Source: SG8-30 sp964406445 (GTDB lineage: Bacteria > Pseudomonadota > Gammaproteobacteria > Steroidobacterales > Steroidobacteraceae). Taken from it: 64,000 nucleotides of DNA. The stretch lies in contig CAYORU010000001.1 of the NCBI GenBank assembly GCA_964406445.1, forward strand, positions 1 through 64,000, read 5' to 3'. Shown piece after piece: positions 26,391 to 32,197 of the stretch. Within the stretch, counting starts at the first letter, position 1. Every line of letters begins with the position of its first letter. Both the position numbers and the translations under genes were made by a program. The notes below the pieces were generated by a model. The model saw nothing but the letters and a program-made list of their open reading frames with translations. It ran no database searches and had not been told where the DNA came from.

Positions 26391-26738
26391 CTAATACGAG
26401 CCGCAACCGGCCGGGCAACAACCTAGTGTGATCCCATGCGCGCAGCAGCCGTGCTCAGCATTCCAGTCCTGGGTCTCCTGCCTCTCGGCGGGTGTTGCGT
26501 AGTCCCATTCTTGTCTTGCTATTCGCAGAGCGTGTGCGCGCTGATCTTCGGGCAATTGATCAACTTGCGTGTCGATCGCGGAACTGAATCGTTCAACGTA
26601 GTAGTCGTAAGACAGGCCACAACCGCGTTGCGCTTCTGCGGCTGCCGTCTTGCAGAATACCCGCCAGTCTGATTCCTCCAGCGCGGAGCGGACACCCTCG
26701 ACGGGTTGTGAAGATGTATCGAGAACAATGGTTGACAT
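26391..26738 (-). CDS. Small ICE protein with Cys-rich C-terminus, unknown function
   Basis: A 115-residue protein. The N-terminal 90 residues are helical and charged, with a SDWRVFCKTAAAEAQRGCG segment. The last 20 residues contain a dense Cys/His cluster (CCAH, CCPAGC) that could bind a metal ion. GGAGG lies upstream of the ATG at 26738, behind an L-type leader hairpin. I recognise no family. The Cys/His tail would fit a small zinc-binding regulator or adaptor, but this is only inference. Confidence 0.72.
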   Translation of the reverse strand: MSTIVLDTSSQPVEGVRSALEESDWRVFCKTAAAEAQRGCGLSYDYYVERFSSAIDTQVDQLPEDQRAHALRIARQEWDYATPAERQETQDWNAEHGCCAHGITLGCCPAGCGSY

Positions 26739-26761
26739 GATGAAAACCTCCGGAAGAAGCC

Positions 26762-26793
26762 GGAGTCCTTCCCCGGTCGGGAGAAGGAACCCC
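26762..26793 (-). promoter_or_regulatory. Stem-bulge-stem 5' leader (element L)
   Basis: Minus strand: outer stem GGGGTTCCTTC/GAAGGACTCC, inner CCC-GACC-GGG. Preceded by the box TTCATCCACCC and a hairpin ACGTCGC-GCCA-GCGACGT. Confidence 0.66.
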
Positions 26794-26829
26794 GGCGGGT
26801 GGATGAACGTCGCTGGCGCGACGTAGGGA

Positions 26830-27444
26830 TCAGACAGAAACGCGATGCCAGTCCTGGGTCAGCGGAGCGAACTCGTAGCCGAGCACACCGAGACGGTCAC
26901 GCTGCTGACGCAGCATGCGACGATCGACGGTGGCATCGAGCTTGACGATTTCACTCAGGGGCCAGAGTGAACCGAACAGCGCGCCATCGTCATCCTGAGC
27001 CACAGGCTTGGGAGCCTGCTTGACAGGGACGTTCGCGCCGAACGGTGCGGTATCGACCAGGGGATCGCTGGACGCCGAGGCCTCCACTTCGACGGGGGTC
27101 GAGGCGACGGCGGGTGCCAGTGTCTGCGCTTCCTCGTCGATCGGATCGACCTCTTGCGGGCTAAGCCGGTTGGCTTCGTCCCTGCTCAGCGGGTCAATGT
27201 TCGATAACGTCATTCCGCCCAGGTGAGCGCGGATCTCGATGACCATGCGGCCGCTGGTGTGGTACGTCGAGGGGCGAATCTCGGTGATGACGAAATCGCC
27301 CTCGTACTTGCCTTCACGGTACTGGTCCAGTTCGGCATTCTTGATGACGAACTCGCCGATGGAAGTGGCAAGGCGGCCAACATTGAAGTCGCCGTTCCTG
27401 CCGTGGATGGTCTTGATGGCCAACTGGCCAGGGAGTGTGATCAT
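26830..27444 (-). CDS. DUF3275 family protein
   Basis: A 204-residue protein with the DUF3275 N-terminal hallmark (LPGQLAIKTIHGRNGDFNVGRL, IGEFVIKNAELDQY, YEGDFVI) followed by a long acidic and Pro-rich linker (residues about 95-155) and a short C-terminal helical part. DUF3275 genes are part of the conserved accessory set of PFGI-1-class elements; function unknown. AAGGAG precedes the ATG. It is the first gene of its unit, just downstream of the DUF3577 terminator, with a GC-rich leader that I could not fold convincingly into the L pattern. Confidence 0.88.
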   Translation of the reverse strand: MITLPGQLAIKTIHGRNGDFNVGRLATSIGEFVIKNAELDQYREGKYEGDFVITEIRPSTYHTSGRMVIEIRAHLGGMTLSNIDPLSRDEANRLSPQEVDPIDEEAQTLAPAVASTPVEVEASASSDPLVDTAPFGANVPVKQAPKPVAQDDDGALFGSLWPLSEIVKLDATVDRRMLRQQRDRLGVLGYEFAPLTQDWHRVSV

Positions 27445-27504
27445 GGGTCAGCTCCTTACGATGATGTGCGGGAGGCTCCGGCCGCAGGGGTCGGGGTCTC
27501 GACG

Positions 27505-27540
27505 GAGAGAAGGAAAGCAAGGCCCCGGTGAAGGGGCCTT
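27505..27540 (-). terminator. Intrinsic terminator after the DUF3577 gene
   Basis: Minus strand hairpin AAGGCCCC-TTCA-CCGGGGCCTT followed by GCTTTCCTTCTCT, starting five bases after the stop at 27546. Confidence 0.88.
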
Positions 27541-27545
27541 GTGAG

Positions 27546-28058
27546 TCAGGCCGTTTCGGCCAGCGCCGGCTCCTCGACGGTGCCGGAGGGAACCGCCGCA
27601 TCGGCTGCGGGTGCAGTCGCAGTGGCGGGCTTGCTCGGAACGGCAGGCGTTTCGCCGGCTGCCTTGGCTTCGGCCTTGTAGACGAACTCGCCGTCGACCT
27701 TGATCCAGCTCACAAAGAGCAGACGGGCCTTCAGGCTGACGCCTGGCTTTCCTTCGTTCTTCCCCTTGGTGTAGGTGAAGATGTCGGTCCACAGGTCGCC
27801 GAGGCGAAACCCGATCAGCACCTTGCGTTCGGCCTTGACGGCGTCCTCGCAACGGCGGATCAGATGCTGCGCTTCGGTGCCCGAAACACGCACGTCGAAG
27901 CGGCAGTATTGGGGCTTATCGCTCGGACCATTGAGTGCTGCGATGTCGCAAGCGAGGAAGGCATCGCCGTTCCTGGGTTTGACTTCGCGGATGCGATTCA
28001 GATACCCGATGCCGGTGATGTGCAGATCGAAGAAAGACTTGTTGTTGGAAGTGGTCAT
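27546..28058 (-). CDS. DUF3577 (STY4534) family ICE replication-associated protein
   Basis: A 170-residue protein with the family hallmark FFDLHITGIGYLNRIREV, then FLACDIAALNG and YCRFDVRVSG, followed by LWTDIFTYTKG and a low-complexity Ala/Pro/Thr tail from about residue 135. The beta-rich core suggests an OB-fold-like nucleic-acid-binding protein, and STY4534 members are annotated as ICE replication proteins. GGAG lies before the ATG at 28058; the frame to 28160 runs over the leader. It is a single-gene unit with both the R2 element and an L leader upstream and a terminator downstream. Confidence 0.88.
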   Translation of the reverse strand: MTTSNNKSFFDLHITGIGYLNRIREVKPRNGDAFLACDIAALNGPSDKPQYCRFDVRVSGTEAQHLIRRCEDAVKAERKVLIGFRLGDLWTDIFTYTKGKNEGKPGVSLKARLLFVSWIKVDGEFVYKAEAKAAGETPAVPSKPATATAPAADAAVPSGTVEEPALAETA

Positions 28059-28085
28059 GGTGAATCTCCTGTTGGACAAAAGTGC

Positions 28086-28124
28086 GGAGACACACCCGAC
28101 CCTGGCGGGGAGTGTGTAACCCCC
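28086..28124 (-). promoter_or_regulatory. Stem-bulge-stem 5' leader (element L) of the DUF3577 gene
   Basis: Minus strand: outer stem GGGGGTTACACAC/GTGTGTCTCC with a small bulge, inner stem CCC-CGCCA-GGG. Preceded by the box TTCCATCAACCC. Confidence 0.68.
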
Positions 28125-28230
28125 GCGTGGGTTGATGGAACAACTGCATGGCATCGCCATCGAGAACCGATGGCCGTTCGCCGTGGATGCCGCTGCGAAC
28201 TGGTGTGATCAACGCGGTGGGAACCGCGCC

Positions 28231-28287
28231 GTAGCCTTGAAGATCGTGGCTACCTGGGCATGCTGCTGACAGAAGTCAGCGGAACAT
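28231..28287 (-). ncRNA. Repeated structured element R2 (5' UTR of the DUF3577 unit)
   Basis: Minus strand: CATGTTCC, hairpin GCTGAC-TTCT-GTCAGC, linker CATGCCCAGG, hairpin GTAGCC...GGCTAC with GATCTTCAA in the loop, then GCGGT-TCCC-ACCGC. It lies about 90 bases after the DUF3085 terminator. Confidence 0.68.
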
Positions 28288-28373
28288 GGTGGGAAGCGTG
28301 GCGCCAAGATGGCGCTGCGCGCGAGCGGCAATCGGTACTGAATCGCGTCCGTATTGGCGGATTGCCGGCCGTC

Positions 28374-28403
28374 AGAAGAAGAAGCCCCCGTGGAGCGGGG
28401 GCT
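28374..28403 (-). terminator. Intrinsic terminator after the DUF3085 gene
   Basis: Minus strand hairpin AGCCCCCG-CTCCA-CGGGGGCT followed by TCTTCTTC. Confidence 0.88.
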
Positions 28404-28407
28404 GAGG

Positions 28408-28782
28408 TTAGAGGACGGGCGGTCGCCGGTCCGCGCAGGACACAGCCTGCAATAGCAGGTGCGTTGAAGTCGCAGACACTTCGAGGTCGTTCTCGCCGTG
28501 CAGAATGCGTGCGAACACGCCGTCCTGCGGGTCAAAGAACTCGCCGAAGTCATCGCCCCCGAACTCGGCGCGGGCCAGTTCCCACCATTCATCGAAGGGA
28601 TCGACGTCCGGGTTGCAGCCCACGGCGTAGGCGATGGTCTTCTGGCGACCATCGGGCCGGCGCTCGCCGCGTTCGGCCAAGAAGTACACGCCCTGGTCCT
28701 TGACCAGTATGACTCGGGACTGATTGGCGACCGCTTCGGTCAACACAAGCCGCAGCTCGGCGCCCGTGAATCGAATAGACAT
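28408..28782 (-). CDS. DUF3085 domain protein
   Basis: A 124-residue protein with the DUF3085 pattern: IRFTGAELRLVLTEA, VILVKDQGVYFLAERGE, then IAYAVGCNPDVDPFDEWWELARAEFGGDDFGEFF. The acidic, Trp-rich middle is characteristic. It is a widespread plasmid/ICE protein of unknown function. It follows the 265-residue gene in the same unit, with a strong hairpin between them, and ends at an intrinsic terminator four bases after the stop. Confidence 0.88.
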   Translation of the reverse strand: MSIRFTGAELRLVLTEAVANQSRVILVKDQGVYFLAERGERRPDGRQKTIAYAVGCNPDVDPFDEWWELARAEFGGDDFGEFFDPQDGVFARILHGENDLEVSATSTHLLLQAVSCADRRPPVL

Positions 28783-28809
28783 TGATGTGACCTCCAGTAA
28801 TGTGTGACG

Positions 28810-28840
28810 AACGCTTCCCGCCGCGAAGGCGGGAAGCGTT
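28810..28840 (-). promoter_or_regulatory. Perfect 13-base-stem hairpin upstream of the DUF3085 gene
   Basis: Minus strand hairpin: AACGCTTCCCGC paired with GCGGGAAGCGTT around a UUCG-type loop. There is no T-run after it, so it is not a standard terminator. It lies between the stop at 28849 and the DUF3085 ATG at 28782 and could attenuate or stabilise the message. Confidence 0.6.
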
Positions 28841-28848
28841 GCTGTTGG

Positions 28849-29646
28849 TCAGTGCCGGACAGCTTTGCGACCAGACAAGCACTGCACGCGGATGAGTCGC
28901 CAACTCCCATCGTCGATCAGCCGTTCCAGCGTCTCCCCGAGGGAATCGAAGAACACTTCATCGACACGTTCGATCAGCACGCCGTCACGGCGCAGCTCCA
29001 CCGCATAGAGATCGAGGCCGCGCTCGTACAGCACCGTGACCTGACCCTCGAACTTCGCCGTGGTGACGGTGAAACCGATCGCAGGAGGCGTCGCGATGAT
29101 GTGGTCGGGCGTCGGATCGACGCAGGTGAAGTCCCGCGCGCCGGCATCCACCATCAGATGGGTGATGCGCCGGAAGCTGTCAGGTGCGGGTAACTGCTCC
29201 ATTTGCCTGACCAGCTCCTGCAGCTCCGGGCAGCGGGGCTCCGGGATCGGCAGCTTCGCGGGCGCGGAGCCGAGCACCACTGTCTTCACCGTGTACGGAC
29301 GGCCGTCCGCGGTGAAGTCGGTCCTTTCATCGGGCGTATCGGCACGCTGTCCGTCGAAGCGGCGCCGGGCATAGGGTTGGACCTGCACCTTGGCGCCGAT
29401 CTCGGGGACTTCCGTGACCAGCGTGCGATCCAGCACCGCGAACTCGGCACGTCCCGTCTTGACCACGATCGCTTCGTCGGTCGAGGCGATCACCTTGCCC
29501 TCGAAAGGCTTGGGGTCGATATGGAAGCCCAGCGTCGAGACCTTGGGCTGACCGTCGAAGATGTTGAACTTGAACGAGCGGATGTTGCGTGGCACATGGC
29601 CGGAAACGAGTGTCGGCATCTGTGCACGGATGGCTTGAGTATTCAT
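28849..29646 (-). CDS. Conserved ICE/plasmid protein, unknown function (265 residues)
   Basis: A 265-residue soluble protein. It starts with NTQAIRAQMPTLVSGHVPRNIRSFKFN and contains repeated beta-strand segments such as EGKVIASTDEAIVVKTGRAEFAVLDR, GAKVQVQPYARRRFDG and FEGQVTVLYERGLDLYAVEL. It is a recurrent accessory gene on this ICE class, sometimes labelled GTPase, but no P-loop is visible. AAGGAG precedes the ATG at 29646. It begins the two-gene unit with DUF3085 and carries both R3 and L leader elements. Confidence 0.8.
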   Translation of the reverse strand: MNTQAIRAQMPTLVSGHVPRNIRSFKFNIFDGQPKVSTLGFHIDPKPFEGKVIASTDEAIVVKTGRAEFAVLDRTLVTEVPEIGAKVQVQPYARRRFDGQRADTPDERTDFTADGRPYTVKTVVLGSAPAKLPIPEPRCPELQELVRQMEQLPAPDSFRRITHLMVDAGARDFTCVDPTPDHIIATPPAIGFTVTTAKFEGQVTVLYERGLDLYAVELRRDGVLIERVDEVFFDSLGETLERLIDDGSWRLIRVQCLSGRKAVRH

Positions 29647-29669
29647 GGGAAACTCCTTGTGGAAGCCAA

Positions 29670-29701
29670 GGGAATCCCGCCCTACAAGGGAGAGATGTCC
29701 C
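29670..29701 (-). promoter_or_regulatory. Stem-bulge-stem 5' leader (element L)
   Basis: Minus strand: outer stem GGGA/TCCC, internal loop, inner stem CCC-TTGTA-GGG. Preceded by TTTTCATCAACCC and a hairpin GACGC-CGCCAT-GCGTC. Confidence 0.62.
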
Positions 29702-29766
29702 TTGAGGGTTGATGAAAAGACGCATGGCGGCGTCGGGTACGAAACAAACCAGCGCGGCTTCGCGCC

Positions 29767-29823
29767 GTAGCCTTGAAGGTCGTGGCTACCTGGGCATGTC
29801 GCTGATGGCATCAGCGGAACATG
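29767..29823 (-). ncRNA. Repeated structured element R3
   Basis: Minus strand: CATGTTCC, hairpin CGCTGA-TGCCA-TCAGCG, linker CATGCCCAGG, hairpin GTAGCC...GGCTAC with GACCTTCAA, then GGCGCG-AAG-CCGCGC. It lies about 80 bases after a terminator and 120 bases before the gene start at 29646. Confidence 0.68.
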
Positions 29824-29901
29824 ACGGCAGCGTGGCGTGGTCATCGACGGACGGCGACCGTCAATCTGCTTTCACGGCAGTCCTCATTCTCGCGGGGCCG
29901 C

Positions 29902-29929
29902 AAAGAGAAAGAGCCCCACAAGGGGGCTC
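29902..29929 (-). terminator. Intrinsic terminator after the 237-residue gene
   Basis: Minus strand hairpin GAGCCCCC-TTG-TGGGGCTC followed by TTTCTCTTTG, starting 14 bases after the stop at 29944. Confidence 0.88.
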
Positions 29930-29943
29930 AAGGCAAAGGAACA

Positions 29944-30657
29944 TCAGTCATCGTAGACGGGCAACCCCTCCAGAATCTCGGCGTTCGGGTCGAAGATCAG
30001 GATGCGCACGTCAGCCAAGGCCGCGAGCTGCATCACAGCGATCAATGGCTGCGGAACGCACGCATCGGTCTGCTCATTGTGCAGTGCCTGGGCATCACAA
30101 CCATTGACGATCTTGAGGTTCTCGTCGGTCCAGGGTGTGGCGATCAGCTTCACGCCCACCGCGTCACTGTCGGGAATGCGAAACGCCTCGAAGAATAGAC
30201 CCGAGAGCGTGGAAGCATCAGCCAGGTCTTCGAGATACTGCCGTGCCCGCTCGGGAATGTGCCCGGAGCTGATCTCCCAACACCGGCTGTAGTGTCCGGT
30301 AGTGAAGGTCAACCGCCGCACGACTTCCCGTGCCGCCTCTTGCGAGTACGTGTCGGCGACGTGGATCGGCTGACCCGCGTCGTCGGCCATCACGGCGTAG
30401 ACCACAATGAACGCAACGCCGTGGCTTGGACAGCGATCGTCCAGATCGGGCGGCACGTTCTGTCCTTCGCTGATCAGCACAAAATCATCGCAGAAGACAC
30501 ATTCAAAGCGCCTGATCTGATCGTCGCTCAGATGGGACTGCGACTCATGAAGTGGGAGATAGCTCAGCGGGCAATCATCTTCGTAGTGGACGGCGACCAC
30601 CCGCTGGATGGAAAGGCCGCTATAGCCGCGGATAAAAGGATTGGTCTTGGGGTTCAT
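29944..30657 (-). CDS. Conserved ICE protein, unknown function (237 residues)
   Basis: A 237-residue soluble acidic protein. Segments include QRVVAVHYEDDCPLSYLP, FECVFCDDFVLISEGQNVPPDLDDRCPSHG, the Trp-containing CWEISSGHIPERARQYLEDLA and a C-terminal VRILIFDPNAEILEGLP. A Cys pair (CVFC) plus a later Cys/His could bind zinc. I cannot name the family with confidence. GGAG precedes the ATG at 30657, behind an L leader. It is the third and last gene of its unit. Confidence 0.78.
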   Translation of the reverse strand: MNPKTNPFIRGYSGLSIQRVVAVHYEDDCPLSYLPLHESQSHLSDDQIRRFECVFCDDFVLISEGQNVPPDLDDRCPSHGVAFIVVYAVMADDAGQPIHVADTYSQEAAREVVRRLTFTTGHYSRCWEISSGHIPERARQYLEDLADASTLSGLFFEAFRIPDSDAVGVKLIATPWTDENLKIVNGCDAQALHNEQTDACVPQPLIAVMQLAALADVRILIFDPNAEILEGLPVYDD

Positions 30658-30682
30658 GATGAATCTCCGGTAGAGGAAAGGC

Positions 30683-30713
30683 GGAGCCCGTCCCCTGCCG
30701 GGGATTGGACCCC
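30683..30713 (-). promoter_or_regulatory. Stem-bulge-stem 5' leader (element L)
   Basis: Minus strand: outer stem GGGG/CTCC (one G-U pair), inner stem CCCC-GGCA-GGGG. Preceded by TTTCTTCATCCCTG. Confidence 0.6.
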
Positions 30714-30762
30714 ACAGGGATGAAGAAACGCGGATCGTCGGGAATGAAGATCAGTGCGGTTG

Positions 30763-31155
30763 TCACCAGCCGGTGTAGTTGAGGATCAGCGTGGCGATGA
30801 TCCTGCGCCGCTCGAGATCCAGACCGCCCAGGTCAGCCAAGCCATTGACACCGACCCGCTTGAGCAGCGCGCCGCCGTCGTTGGCGTTGTAGAAGCTCAC
30901 CATCGCGGCGAGAAAGACCTTCTCGCCGGAACTCATGGCGCCGATAGTCTTCCTGATGAAAGCCACGTTCGGGCGCAAGTCCCACTTGTCCGCGGCCAGC
31001 TCCAGGCACTCGCGAGTGCCGTTGCCGAACAGTTCGTGACCGGCCAGCTCGACGCCACGCTTCCAAGCGCGGAAGAAAGCCAATGGTGCCTTGGAAAAAT
31101 GCTGTTGGGTGGCAGCGATCTCGTCGAAGACTGCCTGTTCGCTCATCGTGTTCAT
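30763..31155 (-). CDS. Conserved ICE protein, unknown function (130 residues)
   Basis: A 130-residue helical protein with FDEIAATQQHFSKAPLAFFRAWKRG, ELAADKWDLRPNVAFIRKTIGAMSSGEKVFLAAMVSFYNANDGG and a C-terminal RRRIIATLILNYTGW. I recognise no named domain. The ATG at 31155 is preceded by AGGAGA; the longer frame to 31626 lies over the neighbouring gene and R4 and is rejected. It follows the 76-residue gene after 32 bases in the same unit. Confidence 0.76.
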   Translation of the reverse strand: MNTMSEQAVFDEIAATQQHFSKAPLAFFRAWKRGVELAGHELFGNGTRECLELAADKWDLRPNVAFIRKTIGAMSSGEKVFLAAMVSFYNANDGGALLKRVGVNGLADLGGLDLERRRIIATLILNYTGW

Positions 31156-31187
31156 GACGATGTTCTCCTGATAGTGAGAGGGTGGGA

Positions 31188-31418
31188 TCACAGATGCCGC
31201 CGCTGCGTCCATGCGCCGGTTTCCAGGGCATGACGAGCGGCCTCGACGGTCGGGAAATACTCGACGGACTCGCGGGTAACGGGACCGTCGTCGAAGGTGC
31301 CGATGTAGTGCCCGGCAGCACTGCGCAACACCTGCAGAGGTAGGCGCTTGCCCACATACGTCAGCGCCAGCAGACCCGAAGGAGTCGCCGGTTTGGGCGT
31401 GGGGAGGTGTAAGGACAT
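31188..31418 (-). CDS. Small conserved ICE protein, unknown function (76 residues)
   Basis: A 76-residue protein with LLALTYVGKRLPLQVLRSAAGHYIGTFDDGPVTRESVEYF followed by a short helix (EAARHALETGAW). The single compact beta-alpha unit is typical of small ICE accessory proteins in this location. AGGAG precedes the ATG at 31418. It begins the unit that carries R4 and an L leader. Confidence 0.75.
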   Translation of the reverse strand: MSLHLPTPKPATPSGLLALTYVGKRLPLQVLRSAAGHYIGTFDDGPVTRESVEYFPTVEAARHALETGAWTQRRHL

Positions 31419-31438
31419 GGTGCTCTCCTGTGAAAGAA

Positions 31439-31474
31439 GGGAAGCGCCGCGTCCCATCGGGACGAGTGATTCCC
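31439..31474 (-). promoter_or_regulatory. Stem-bulge-stem 5' leader (element L)
   Basis: Minus strand: outer stem GGGAA/TTCCC, inner stem GTCCC-GAT-GGGAC. Preceded by TTTTCTTCCACCCACC. Confidence 0.65.
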
Positions 31475-31570
31475 GGTGGGTGGAAGAAAACGCATCGTCG
31501 CCAGGGCATGGCGATCGTCCGCGAGACGATGCGAAGCGGACTGGTTCGGTCGGCGCGGAACAACCGCGAT

Positions 31571-31627
31571 GCAGCCTTGAAGACCGAAGCTGCCTGGGCA
31601 TGGTGCTGACGAGGGTCAGCGCGCATG
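31571..31627 (-). ncRNA. Repeated structured element R4
   Basis: Minus strand: CATGCGC, hairpin GCTGAC-CCTC-GTCAGC, linker CATGCCCAGG, hairpin GCAGC...GCTGC with GTCTTCAAG, then GCGG-TTGTT-CCGC. The second stem has changed from GTAGCC/GGCTAC to GCAGCT/GGCTGC, which keeps pairing at the changed position. Confidence 0.68.
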
Positions 31628-31720
31628 GGCGTAGATTTAGTGGTGCGGCGCGCACAGGCCAGTCGGAATCCGCTCGTGGCGGTGGCCCGATTACCTGAGC
31701 GCAGCGAGGTGTTTCAGCAA

Positions 31721-31750
31721 GAGAAAGCAGCCGAAGGCCTAGACCTTCGG
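31721..31750 (-). terminator. Intrinsic terminator upstream of R4
   Basis: Minus strand hairpin CCGAAGG-TCTAGG-CCTTCGG followed by CTGCTTTCTCTTGC. It overlaps the stop codon of the candidate gene at 31739-32032. Confidence 0.75.
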
Positions 31751-32032
31751 CGGGGACGAATCGCCACCCGTGGGCTGTTGCAGAGGCATGGCCGTCGTCA
31801 AAGCCGTCACCGCTGTTCCAGCAATCGCACCCGGCCCGTTTCGTGGCTGGAGCCGGAAACCTCTGGCACGCATCCGCGCACAAAGGGAGCCCGTTATTTC
31901 GCCGGTGGGCACCGGCGCCGAGTACCGTTTACCCCGAAGGGTCTCCGGGCAGCTCGTTCCATCCGTGATGGACAAGTAGCCCGGAGACCCTTCGGAATCC
32001 ACGGAATAGCCGCCGATCAGCTCGAACCGCAT
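31739..32032 (-). CDS. Candidate small protein, unknown function (97 residues)
   Basis: A 97-residue frame starting MRFELIGGYSVDSEGSPG and ending in a Ser/Pro tail. Its stop lies inside an intrinsic terminator hairpin, which supports a real transcript end, and base use resembles coding sequence. Against it: no good ribosome site precedes the ATG at 32032, and the frame runs through a perfect 17-base inverted repeat (31934-31995) that may be the real functional element. The frame is open further upstream to 32095. Treat as a possible gene. Confidence 0.4.
   Translation of the reverse strand: MRFELIGGYSVDSEGSPGYLSITDGTSCPETLRGKRYSAPVPTGEITGSLCARMRARGFRLQPRNGPGAIAGTAVTALTTAMPLQQPTGGDSSPPKV
31934..31995. 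repeat. Perfect 17-base inverted repeat with nested inner repeat
   Basis: CCGAAGGGTCTCCGGGC at 31934-31950 and its exact complement at 31979-31995. The 28-base spacer itself contains TCCATC...GATGGA, so the whole can form one long hairpin or cruciform. Confidence 0.8.
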
Positions 32033-32197
32033 CGCATGTGGTTCGCGGATGAACAGCCTTCTCGCCGCGCGGAGTCGGACCGCGGACGCGCACACCGTCG
32101 CAAGAAGGGAAAGGCGTGCTCGGAATGCCCCGCGGGGATGCGGGGCGCGCGTCTCACCGCCAGGAACGGCCGGCGAGATCGCTCATGTCAGTGTCGA

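Noticed and set aside
24939..31627. CRISPR array or insertion-sequence ends as explanation for the repeated R elements
   Set aside because: Only four copies, spaced by one to three kilobases, located upstream of different genes and with covarying stems; no spacers, cas genes or transposase.
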